From positions 25,850,694 to 25,914,693 of the forward strand of contig OX424570.1 of NCBI GenBank assembly GCA_949152475.1: a stretch of DNA of 64,000 nucleotides. Direction: 5' to 3'. The position numbers and the translations under genes are program-made. The DNA comes from Terebella lapidaria (lineage: Eukaryota > Annelida > Polychaeta > Terebellida > Terebellidae). Under the pieces are notes generated by a model. That model saw nothing but the letters and a program-made list of their open reading frames with translations, made no database searches and had not been told where the DNA came from. Shown one piece after another: positions 45,431-56,842 of this stretch; within the stretch, counting starts at the first letter, position 1, and each line of letters opens with the position of its first letter.

Positions 45431-47310
45431 TAGGTTACCGAACCTATGGTCCGATAACCTATTGGCATGGCGTTGCGTCCATCGTCCGTCGTCCGTCGTC
45501 GTCCGTCGTCGTCGTCGTCGTCCACATGTTTATCTTTTTTGTTTACGGGCGAATTTTTGTGAAATTTTGCACAAAAATACTTCAAAATAATTCAAGAAGG
45601 AGGTATTTTTTAGTTTTTTTATTTTCACATTTTTTTCAAAATGGCGGCCGTTTTCGACGAAAAATGCCTTATTTTGGACTTTGGCAGCCATTTTCTCAAA
45701 ATCTGTTCAGTAACTTTTTTCCTTTTTGATATATAAGACTCCTCATATGTACTCCTATGAGGTCTATAAATTTCGTTGCGCTTGAATCGCTCGAAGTGAG
45801 CCATTTCGGCCCAAACTCGGTCCAAATGGGACTTTCCCATGTTAAATTCTCCTATGCTTTATAATGGGACACATTATGCCTAATATCTCACTTGATATTG
45901 AGATTAGGGACTAGGAATCAATTGTGGACATATAGGAAATAATATATGCTGAATATTCTCGTGACCTTGAATTTGACCTCTGACCTCAGTTTCAAGGTCA
46001 GAGCACAAAATGACTTATATCTCGCATATTATCGACTCTACAGCTTAGGAATCAATTGTGGACATATAGGAAATGATATATGCTGAATATTCTGATGACC
46101 TTGAATTTGACCTTAGACCTCATTTTCAAGGTCACAGGACAAAATGGCTAATATCTCGCTTGCTATCGACTTTACAGCTTAGCAATAAATTATGAACATA
46201 CAGGAAATGATATATGCAGATTATTGTCATGACCTTGAATTTGACCTTTGACCTCATTTTCAAGGTAACAGGACAAACAGGCTAATATCTCACTTATTAT
46301 CGATTTTACAGCTTAGGAATCAATTGTGGACATATAGGAAATGATATATGCTGAATATTCTCGTGACCTTGAATTTGACCTTTGACCTCATTTTCAAGGT
46401 CACATGACAAAATGGCTAATATCTCGCTTATTATCGACTTTACAGCTTAGGAATCAATTGTGAACATATAGGAAATGATATATGCTGAATATTCTCATGA
46501 CCTTGAATTTGACCTTTGACCTCATTTCCAAGGTCACAGGACAAAATTGCTAATATCTCGCTTATTATCGACTTTACAGCTTAGGAATCAATTGTGAACA
46601 TATAGGAAATGATATATGCTGAATATTCTCATGACCTTTGACCTCATTTCCAAGGTCACAGGACAAAATTGCTAATATCTCGCTTATTATCGACTTTACA
46701 GCTTAGGAATCAATTGTGAACATATAGGAAATGATATATTATGCTGAATATTCTCATGACCTTGAATTTGACCTTTGACCTCATTTTCAAGGTCACAGGA
46801 CAAAATGGCCAATATCTTGCTTATTAGCGCCTTTACAGCTTAGAAATCAATTGTGAACATATAGGAAATGATATATGCTGAATATTCTAGTGACCTTGAA
46901 TTTGACTTTTGACCTCATTTTCAAGGTCAACAGGACAAAATGGCTAATATCTCGCTTATTATCGACTTTACAGCTTAGGAATCAATTGTGAAATGATATA
47001 TTCTGAATATTTTAATGATATTGAATTTGACCTTTGACCTAAATTTCAAGGTCAGTCATTTTATTTTCAAAGTCAGATTACAAAATGGCTTATATCTCGC
47101 TTATTATCAAATTTACAGCTTAGGGGTCCATAGTGAACATATAGGAAATGATGTATGCTGAATAGTTTGGTGATCTAGAATTTAACCTTTGATCCCATTT
47201 TCAAGGTTAGAGATATGGCGATTTCAGTGGTCACCTTGAATTTGACCTTCAACTTTCTCGGCTTAACTCTGTATATTTCTCCGGTAACCTTTCTAGCCCA
47301 TTGGGCTAAT
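45431..47310 (+). repeat. TTAGGTTACC-family repeat with ~130-bp tandem array
   Basis: The left edge has TTAGGTTACCGAACC, a TCG-rich run (CGTCCGTCG repeats, 45481-45525) and AAAATGGCGGCCGTTTT. From about 45860 to 47200 about ten units of ~130 bp follow. Each reads roughly GCTAATATCTCGCTTATTAT, CGACTTTACAGCTTAGGAAT, CAATTGTGGACATATAGGAA, ATGATATATGCTGAATATTC, then the GACCTTGAATTTGACC block. The array ends in CCGGTAACC and TTGGGCTAATTTTTT, the same end as the copies at 2.1 and 2.5 kb. Confidence 0.85.
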
Positions 47311-47347
47311 TTTTTGTTTAGATATGTTGAGGAAAAGAATTAGCGAT

Positions 47348-47623
47348 AAGATTCACCAACGACAAAAGTGAGATTCCCTAACGATATAGGCCAAATACGT
47401 GTATATTGTAATAGGTCCATATCATACACCATTGTGAATTCGTTGATTTATGCGACATAATTTAGCGAACGTCACATTAAAAATAGGAAATCTGTACTAG
47501 TAGATTTGTACACATCAATACAATGTTGGTACCTTATTTCACGTTTAACATTTGAATAACATAGATTTGAATTAATAAAGAAAAGATCGTTAGGGAATCT
47601 TCACATGTTCGTTAGTGAATCTT
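47348..47623. mobile_element. Small inverted-repeat element (MITE-like, 276 bp)
   Basis: The 38-bp ends 47348-47385 and 47586-47623 are inverted copies (AAGATTCACCAACGA outside and GATTCCCTAACGAT inside on the left). Their CTAACGAT core echoes the palindromes that bracket the larger segment. A further half-site ATCGTTAGGGAATCTTCC lies just outside at about 47640. No coding capacity. Confidence 0.65.
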
Positions 47624-47881
47624 CAATTTTACAAAAACAATCGTTAGGGAATCTTCCGGCTTTTTTTCAGACGAGTTGTTCATGATCAAACCAAAATAAA
47701 TCGCCATGTATCTGCTACGAACGGTTGTTTCGTGCGCATAAGAATAAGCAGATGTATGTGTGTATCGATCACAATCGTAATTATCGGGAAAATGAAGAAA
47801 ATTCAAACGAACCGCGAGTGGGTTCGCCATTGCGGGATGCACTAACGATGGTTAGTGCATCCAGTCTCACCACAGTGCCGT

Positions 47882-48399
47882 TGCTGCACACGTAAACATA
47901 AGTTTTTGCCATTGTGATGCTTGTCTGTCATAACGTTCAGTCGACCGCTGTTTGGTTTCTCTGAGTTCATGGTGGATTTTTCCTTTGACCAAAAGATTTT
48001 ATTTGTACTCTTACCATGCTTAAAATTAGATGTCAATTCCTAAAGATGCGTTGCAATCATTTTAGTGCGAAGCATAGATAAGAACAAAATTATTCAACAA
48101 TGAAAAATGATATCCATGGCTAAGATCCTATATGACGTGATTTTAAAAATGCCGACTTTGCAAAAAAAATCTAGATCATGGTCAAAGTTCTTCCCTGATA
48201 CCCGAAAGACATGTTTATCAAGGGTGACGAGTGTGAACATAATATCCGTTCCACTGTAGACACATTGTGCTGAGGTTTGTGGATGTCTCAGTGACACCAC
48301 ACCTTCCAAACTGAAGAATTCAGCACAAAGCACTGAATGGAGGTTCATTGGGCATACATAATATATTAATAGTGTCCCAGTGAGGCCAGAAATCAGACT
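47882..48399. other. Intergenic, no feature recognised
   Basis: A minus-strand open frame (48094-48450, 118 aa) spans most of it but shows no family motif. I do not call it a gene. Confidence 0.3.
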
Positions 48400-50340
48400 A
48401 AAATGTAGAATGGGATCGTTTGCATCAATTGTATCACTTCGAATAGACACATATCTTGAAAAACAAAGGAATTCTACATGGGAATGCTGTTCAGAGCCTT
48501 GTGTAAATTTTATTGAAAATATATACTAAAATTAGGTAACCATATCGTGATCACGATTTGGAACATGAGGCAAATTTTGTTTTGACATTACACACAATTT
48601 TTCTGATCCTGACCCACTATGGGGGAAGTGCAACACCGCTAATGAGACGCTTAGTATCATGGTGATTCAAATGAATACATTTCCAATTCTTAAAAGATTT
48701 AAAACTGACATATTGATTGTGGTTAAGCATGTGACGTCATCATTCTCTTTCGCTCGTTGTTCAGAAATGACAGTTCTGCTATACACACCATCCATCTTCA
48801 TGGGCAGCGAAGCCCGGGAGAACACACACAGCTGACACAGTGAGTCAAACCCTCTGTTGAACACCCTATTTCATCACAAAAAGGACAGATCCCATCACAC
48901 TCTGTTGGTGCTGAGACCACTCGTTTGTGAATGGAACATTCTACCCCTGGGCGACTGACACCCAATAACGACGTGTCGATTCATGAACTTCACAGAATAC
49001 ATTATGGAATGAATAATATATCCTGAAGAATATCTGATGTTCTAGATTCATAACTGATCTAGAATAATAAAGCATCAAGGGATGCTTTATGATTCGTAAC
49101 CCAGAATCTCAGAAAGAAACATTTCACCACAGAGTGACTGACACCCATTAATGACGTGTGTCGATTCATGAACTTCACAGAATACATTATGCAATGAAGT
49201 CATAATTTCTGAAGAATATCTGATGATCTAGATTCATAACTTTCCAGGGATACTTTATGAGTTGCATCCCAGACTCTCAGAACATACAGTATGATTTGCA
49301 TTTGAGTTTTGCCTCTCAGTATAATCAATTGTCAATAAACATACATGCTGAGTCAAGGTTCCTGTCCTCAATTTATTTATTCAAATGTATTGACATTTAT
49401 GCCTGATTGGTTTTATTATTTTCAAATACCATTCAGTTGTATGACGTGATGATGATCCGGAGATACAGCCTTGTCATAAGGGATGAAAAAACTTTCTGTG
49501 TCCCAGGGTTTTGTTTTGATTACCGACAATTTATGAGAAATGACACGTATTATAAAGTGTAAAATGACTCATTTCGGTGACACGGGTGACATGGGTTTAA
49601 GGGATATTTGAGGCTAAGCGCATGTGCAACTGAGTCTTGTTTCAAGTGAGAGCTTTTGGTCGATATGTGGTTTCCCTGAAATTCAAATTCAGCCTAAAAT
49701 AAAACGCTGAATACGAATCATAATAAACACTGCCAGGTATGAGCTTCTTTTCATATATTTGCCTATCAATACTGAACAATACTGGCATTATTTGAGTAAT
49801 ATAAATAATACAAAATAATGTTTGATACTAAACAGTGTACACAAGAAAATAAAATCACACGCTACCACATACATGTATAGACTATGTATGAATTTACTCG
49901 TACAAGCGTGTTTGTTGTTTGCGAAATGCCCCACCAATGTTTCCATATATTGATTCATTAATTCACATATAGGTTTCCGTTGGACTTTGCACCTTGTGTG
50001 GACTCTTGCGTGTACTCTATTGGGAAAACCCAGGAAAACTGTGAATGTCTCCGTGAACATATCGAAAATATCACTGAGAAAGTGAAAATACACAGTAGAA
50101 GTAGGATATATAGTATTGTAATACACATATAATCACCAGCACTACTACAGGACCGGTCATTCAAGTATTGATCGTGCTTTCTGTGTCAGCTACAGATCTA
50201 TATACAACCACTGTCAGGTAAGATATATTGATCCAAATTGTGATGTATCTGTGGCCTACATTCTATGCTGTCTCACCTGTGAGCATCATCTGAATAGACG
50301 CCCAGATCATACGGCAATGCATGTTTTGGCATGGTTGTAT
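48400..50340 (+). repeat. Duplicated 5' region of the TRIM-NHL gene, copy 2 (orphan)
   Basis: Matches 33470-35230, including the probable 5' UTR exon and its GTAAGA donor (near 50217), and stops just after it at TACGGCAATGCATGTTTTGGC. No RING, B-box or NHL sequence follows. A ~210-bp internal duplication (GACTGACACCCA...GAACTTCACAGAATACATTA at about 48950 and 49135) is specific to this copy. Confidence 0.75.
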
Positions 50341-51219
50341 CAACAAATGTATGCTTGATATTGTCCACAGGCGTACGGTGCCAATCGAATACGCCTATGT
50401 CATCATGTATCTATAATATACACCAAGGTACATAACAAAAACGTGGGGGACCTCTGTTTGGATGGCTGTAAAATATTCCACATCGATGCACACACTCCAT
50501 GAAATACCTGCTTTCATTCCATAAACATTAAACTTTATAAAACAAGTGTTGAAGTTCAAGTAGCATGATACTTATCCAGTAAAATCCACTTTCAACACAC
50601 ATTTCAGGATATTCGACACCAACTGCGACGATTTCGGGCCTCGTTAACAAGTACAATCGCCAGGTGGCGCTATGTTTTATGGCAGTTTTCGTATTGGCGC
50701 ACTGCACATTTTTGCACTTTGTGGTCAATGTCATACCGATGCGATGTGCAGTGTATCTTACCATTCTTACCTGCACAGTTAGCTCTGTTCCAAGGGATCT
50801 TGGTTATCTGTAAAATTCCTTGTCGATTGGTAAGCGTTCTTCCAACTGAGAAACTACTATTGTTTACAACGTAATGGGCTATCTTTACAATACAGGGGCA
50901 ATATTTGTTCCCCGTGTTAAACAATGCTGTGCATATTTTATTGCATTATGATATCGCGTATGCTACAACACTGGCAGCGACGATTGCCCACTGTATTGTA
51001 CAATTGCTCCAATTTAATTGCTAATGTACTATAAATATCATTATTAATAATAGTAATTTGAAATTTGCCAAAGGGTTTAGTGTGTCATACTTTCTTGCAT
51101 ATACCATTGAATCACACAGGCTCAACAAGAACAATAACCACGTGTGACAGTGCAAAATGTGAGAGTGCAGATCTCTACGAACAATATTGAGCACCTTAAG
51201 CAGAATTGAATGAGCTTTC
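50341..51219. other. Intergenic, no feature recognised
   Basis: Only short open frames. Left flank of the Gypsy element. Confidence 0.3.
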
Positions 51220-51885
51220 TGTGAAGAATATCGTTCACGGCCGATATCAAGCCGACTTAAACTGGGTCGATGTGCAATTCAAGAGAAAGCCCGGATAAAG
51301 TATATCCCGTCCGGATGAAGTCCGGATGAAGTATATCCCGTCCTACTAAATATATCCTATAGTATAGTCCTTTATATAACAATATTATATCCACTTCTGT
51401 ATTGTCTTTATATATCTTCTTTATAACACTATTACAATCATTGCAAGAATACGTCCGTTCACTTGGACTGCCTCTTCTCAACTACACAGATTCTACGGGG
51501 CCGGGGAAACATGTGCATGGGGATTTTCCCGCCAAGTGTATGCGGTGTCGTGATTGGCTGAATGTATGCTGGTATGCGCTGATTTCACCGGGAAAGTGGA
51601 ATTCCCCGGTGTGTGGCATGACTTGTTTGTCCTGTGGCTGTGCATGTGATTTTCGTGTGGTGTGTGAAGGTCAAGGCCGAGCATACTGGGTCGAGTGTAC
51701 TGAATGGACGGGGCCGCAAGTGCATCTGACCTGTGTATGTAACCATGGCTACATAGAGTTTATGCTTGTGATCGTATAGTGTGTACTTGTCCTGTATGTA
51801 AGTCGTGTAGAATGAATGTTTGTTGTGGAAATGTGTAGTGCGCGGGGGGGACGGGAGTTACAGTCGCTAAAATTACTACATAACA
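51220..51885 (-). repeat. 3' LTR of the Gypsy element (666 bp)
   Basis: In element sense it starts TGTTATGTAG and ends ATTCTTCACA. The end at 51220 matches the start of the other LTR at 63700 over the shared ~60 bp and again over ~150 bp further in. Confidence 0.85.
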
Positions 51886-51895
51886 CCCCTTTAAT
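51886..51895 (-). promoter_or_regulatory. Polypurine tract
   Basis: In element sense ATTAAAGGGG lies directly before the TG of the 3' LTR, the expected place for the plus-strand primer. Confidence 0.6.
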
Positions 51896-52371
51896 AATTC
51901 TACGCCCTCGGAATTACCCTCCCCCGACCCTACCGTCGCCAAAACTAAACAATGAAAAGCTAAGAAAGTCCTGAAAGGTCAACACCCAACACTCACACAC
52001 ACACGCCGCGCGAAAATGGGAAAACACTTCATACAATAAAAATTCCTAACCGTCAAAATAAACGTCATCAGTCAGTCCGTCAACAGTCATTATGATGATA
52101 CATATACACATACATGCAAAACAACGAGCGGAATGAAAATGGAATGGAATGTATAAAACAAAACTCCTCGACATCCTCTAATAGAATGGAAAAATTACTC
52201 TCTAAAGTTCATTGCTGGAATAAAAATGATGATTAAACTTAACTAATTAACATATAACACAACGTGATCAGGATGATATATATATGTACAAACATTTACA
52301 ATGTGACCAGTATTGCTGGATCACTGTCCTATGGGGCCGGAATGACAGGGCCGGCAGTTCAGGGTCGGAAT
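51896..52371. other. Gypsy element, non-coding 3' stretch
   Basis: AT-rich between the polypurine tract and the downstream reading-frame block. Nothing recognised. Confidence 0.4.
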
Positions 52372-55141
52372 TCACTTTCCCTCCCGTTCACGCCTGCTGG
52401 CGGGAGGAGGCGGGGCCGCTGGCGATGCCTGCCGCATGAGCTGCAACTGCTCATCCGGGGGTAACCTCGGCAAGATGGACACTATTGTGGCCAAGAGTTC
52501 TCCCGGAATGGTCGGTGTGGTCGGGGTCGGTGGAGCTGTTGCTTCCGGAGTAGTTGGGGTCGATGCTGCTTGGAGCCGAGCGTTTTCCTGTTGGAGGTTA
52601 ACAACCCGATCCTCCAACTGAGTCACGCGAACTCGAAGTCGAAGATTCTCCTCGAACAAGGCGTCCGGGAAGGTGGGCTGGTGGCGCTCATGCAGGGCGC
52701 CCATCCCAAAGCCGACAGACAGGCCGTTGTATTCTGCCTGTCTGATGTGATGGTCCAGGGCCGACAAGTACTCCCGACGTATCAGCCGTAAATACTGGTG
52801 CGCCAAGTCGTCAGCGCGAGCGAGAGCCAGGGTCGGTAGATGCTCCTCCGGTTCTGAGGGCAGAAGCAGGGGGTCGGCATTATGGGCGGCCTGTTCGAGG
52901 CGGGCCGTCCAAAAGTCCTCATGGAACCCGAGGTAGTTCGGGAGCCGCTGGGCATCTTCATCCCGTAGGAAGTCCCGGAGGTCGGGGTTCTGGCCGGGTA
53001 ATGCCTGTAGACCGGGTAGCGAGCGGGTCGCCAGGCGTCCTCCATGTTGTTGAAGGAATTGAAAGTCCGCCGCGAATTCGCCGGATCCATGAAGCGGAAG
53101 ACGCTCATCAAGGTCACGGTGCAGCGACTCGAGCTGGCCAGGGTCGTCGATTCGAAGTCGGGGTCGGTCTCCATCGGTACCGCGTGTCGGTATGGAGCGC
53201 AGGGGCTCCACTTCCTCCGTGAGATACGGGGGTAGTGGAACAGACTCCACCATCCGTCGTGAAGGCGCTGGCGAATTATCGGGGGTCGGAGACCCTGGTG
53301 CCATTTCTCTAAGCGGAGGTGGCTGATCTCCTTCAGGACCCTCCGATTCCTGAGTGTCCTTGGCGGGTGATGCCAATGCCGGTGTCGTGTTTATGGGCCG
53401 ACTTGGGAGTGGAGGATACTCCTCGGGTGGAGGAACCAAGCCCTCACGGACTCGGTAGTCCGTCACGTTAGAAGCTGTGGGTCGTTCCACAACCATCCGC
53501 CTGGGAATAACGTTTGAGGGCCGAGCTCTTGACGGGGTCGAAGATGTCACTGTGGTGACGGGTCGAGTTGTCGCCGGAGATGCCACCGACGCAAATGAAG
53601 CCGAACTGGTGATTGCCGAGGTCGACTCACCGGTGGTGGTTGTCGGGACTTCCTCTGCCGTCCGTACTGTCGTCGTCTGGTAAGTGATGGGACGGACAAA
53701 GACAATCGTACTGGGCCGCCGGATCCGCACCCACGTATTCATGGTCTCGATGTCGTTGACCATGCGGGTGAGTCGAGTTTCGTCCGCCGGGGTCGTAGCC
53801 CGGTTGTATTCGAGCCGACGGAGCACTTGTTGCACTTCCGGGGCCGAGTTAGGCGGGTACTGGTCGAATAGTTCTGGCGCCATGTGCCAGATGCCGAAAG
53901 TCAGGACCGTGTTGACATCCTCCTGAAAATCGGGACGTTGGCCGGAACTCTTGGGGGTCGATAGTTGGGGTTCGGCTACATGTCGACTCTGCAGCGTAAC
54001 GCGAACCTGACGAGCATGGGGCCGGATGCCGATAGTCGTCCTTCCTGGTAGAAGGGAAATGACGTGACATGTTGCGGGGTCGCTTGTGACAGGTGCCGTA
54101 ACATTTCCTCCTGTGCCAATGTCCGGAAGTTGTCGCGGGCCGGGCACACGAAGAAGCGTAGGAACGGAAAATGGTACGCTAAAACGTGTGCGTCGAGGTT
54201 CTGGGCCGTCCGGAAAGGTCCGCGTCGTGGCACGGTGGACCACTGCCGCTCTTCCGCTCCCTCCTCTTCGCCGATGCAGAAGGGGCACTCATGGCGACCA
54301 TCTCCGCGTTGAAGTGGGGCCAGCGTGAGGAGATTACTCTCCGACAGGGTCGAAGGCTCGTCGAAGTTGTGGATATGGCCGTATCCAGCGCTCCGGTTTC
54401 TTTTGCTGAGTGGAATCTTGTTCCAGTCAATGGGCCGAGTGCCGTAAGGTGTCACGGGAGGTGGCACCATCTCCATAAGTTCCGCCACTTGGCGACGGAA
54501 GGTCGATGGCGGGGTCGAAATAGCAGATCCGCCACTGGAGCGCGATGAACTACTAGATGCCGAACGAGCTCCCGCTCCGTGTTTCTTCCTGAAAGAAGTA
54601 TATGTTCTCTTATTTGGAGAACGGGAGGCCGCGGGTCGAATTACCGCCGAGCTGCTAGCTGGTGAAGTCGGGGCCGGAGCGATTGGTGACATCACTTGAC
54701 TTGCTGGGTCGGGTTGGCGGCTCGTGGCGGCGATCCGCTGCGCCTCCTGGGCCGCTTGTCGTGCCTCAATCGCACGTTGGACGATACTTCCGCCTTCCTC
54801 GAGTCGGCGGAAGCGCTCGGGGTCGATACTGAAGATGTCGTCCGAGTCGGACTTGGTGTATGGCGCTCTCCTCGTTGCGCCAACTTTTCTCGGGCCGAAT
54901 TGGATCGCGCACCCTTCTCCGATCCACTCGCGGTATCTCCGGGATCGTTCTGGGCGAGTTGCTCGGGTTGAGATTCGGTGCCGGTCGTAGAATCGTCATC
55001 GGGGATGATTATCGGGTGATCGGATTCCTCACCCTGGTCGATAACTTGGACGGTGATCTTTTCTCCGTCCATTTTTACCGTGCGGGGCCGATTATCATCA
55101 GGGTCGCCTTTGTCCCGGTCATCCCCGGGTTTATCAGCCAT
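52372..55141 (-). other. Extra reading-frame block downstream of pol in the Gypsy element
   Basis: This 2.8-kb region is almost wholly open on the element's strand, in the position where envelope genes sit in some relatives. It encodes acidic and Ser/Pro/Thr-rich stretches, a Cys/His cluster resembling a zinc finger (CPFC...H...H then FVCPARDNF), and near its end a leucine-heptad coiled coil (LRVRVTQLEDRVVNLQQENA). I see no signal peptide, furin-like site or transmembrane segment, so it is not an obvious envelope. The family is not recognised. It may be an accessory nucleic-acid-binding or structural protein of the element; that is inference only. Confidence 0.6.
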
Positions 55142-56842
55142 GCTGACGGGCCGAAACTGAGCCGAAATACTCCCAAGTATTAACTAGGCCGGCTGTAACT
55201 AAGTCCTGATTTCTTCAAAACCAGCCTAGTTTAGATGCCGATAACACAATGCCGAATTATTTCCCAAAGTCTTGTGACCAGGATTTCAACAGTATCAAAG
55301 TTCACAAGCCGACAATATTTTCCAATGATTTTATAGCTTTTGGCAACAATAGTCCGCACTTTAAGTATACCCGAAACTTCCAGCAACAGTCCTTCTCCTC
55401 CAAAGTCTCAGGCGCAAATGACCTGATTGCCGCTAGTCACTTCAGCCGTACACAAAGATGCTGACAGCATCTCGATTCTTAGAACTGGGCCGGGGGGCGC
55501 TCTCTATCTGTATAGAAACGTCTTTACGCTATATACCATTGTTCCAAGCGTACACACAGCAAGGCGGGGCCGTCATCAGGGAAACGTGGAGCGATCCTTC
55601 TCTGATCTACTAGGTCAGTCCATTACGACAGTAGGGGTGTCCTCACACTGTCCAGATTTCCGTATGTCCAAAAGCCGTCCCCTGGATAACATGTTCCGAT
55701 ACATTGTCTATTCATGCTAATCGATTGTTCAAATTACTGGGCTCTTTTTGCCCGACGACTCACTATTGTCTTTATCAGGGGAGATTTCATGTGGGTGCTG
55801 TAAATAGCTTAAATGTTCATCTGCGCTCGTGCGTACCTTGTGAACTGATTCTTTGATCGTTCCTTTTCCCACCAAATAGCGCACAATAAACTACGGGGTC
55901 GAATTGCTGTTTTGCAGACGACACACAGTTAACATAGGCTGAGATATTAATATCAATCACTCACAGGGGCGGACATCGTTCCATTCATTATCAGCCAGTT
56001 CACAAGACGACGGGGCCGCTATATTGTAGGGGTCGAAATTGCAATGATCTGGGTCGGTCACACCGTGGCGCTTTGAATATTTGTGTGATGAGTTTATTGA
56101 CAGGCCGCATCTTGGCATGATAGCTTTTTCTTTGACTGGTTCCCGTACCACTGGGCCGTTCCTCCGAATACTACATGGAGTGGGTAGAGGCTCTGTCGAC
56201 GCAAACCCCGGAACGAATCACACTACCACCTCTTCGACAACTAAGTGGCATTACTCATGGCGTGACAGGTTATTATCCTCTTCGGCTGACACATGGATTG
56301 AAATTTGACATGATAATTTTAGTTAGTGCGTAACATACGCCTTGATCAATGGTACATGTTACACGGGGTCGAAACACATATCATAATGCAACCAATTTTT
56401 CACCAGCATCGTAATTATGAAATCATATCATATGCATATATATCGAATTCGCCTCACTGACATCTTGTACATATTAAATGCATATATTGTTATTGTAATA
56501 TATTATATTATTGTGAGGAATGACATGATATCATAGTCCATTAGACATGCATAATTCATCATCAATGATATCAATCAGATAACAAGGCCGGGGTTATCTG
56601 TATCGGGCCGGTCTGCGTGCGTTGCGTCTGGGTCGATTTGGTCGTGCAGGCAGGGGCGTAGCCTCGCTTGTCTCGGGGTCGGATGATATCACGGGCTTTT
56701 GCTTGCGTGACTTGCGTGCCGGTTTTGGCGTGTCGGAACTTGATCCACGTGATCTTTTCCGTTGTCGATGTCGACTTGAGCCGGTTGAGGTCGAAGATCG
56801 TGATTTACGATTCTGGGTCGTTGGCGAATCAGACTCAGCAGT
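55142..56842. other. Gypsy element, 1.7-kb non-coding stretch between pol and the downstream block
   Basis: No long open frame on either strand, but about a dozen GGGTCG/GGGCCG hexamers, all on the plus strand. It could hold signals for expressing the downstream block; none was identified. Confidence 0.5.

Larger units (their letters stand above)
45235..47881. mobile_element. 2.6-kb segment bracketed by inverted palindrome-bearing ends
   Basis: The ends 45235-45291 and 47826-47881 are inverted copies of one another. Each carries a 28-bp near-perfect palindrome with half-site GGATGCACTAACGAT (perfect on the left, one mismatch on the right), followed inward by CCCGCAATGGC. Between them lie a TTAGGTTACC-family copy with its tandem array and a small inverted-repeat element. 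It may be one composite element or a chance pairing of two copies of a short palindromic repeat. No coding capacity is seen. Confidence 0.5.

Noticed and set aside
48094-48450. 118-aa minus-strand frame
   Set aside because: No recognisable domain, no second copy and no splice context; cannot be told from a chance open frame.
52372-55141. Downstream block of the Gypsy element as an envelope gene
   Set aside because: No signal peptide, cleavage site or membrane span is visible; the content is low-complexity, zinc-finger-like and coiled coil.
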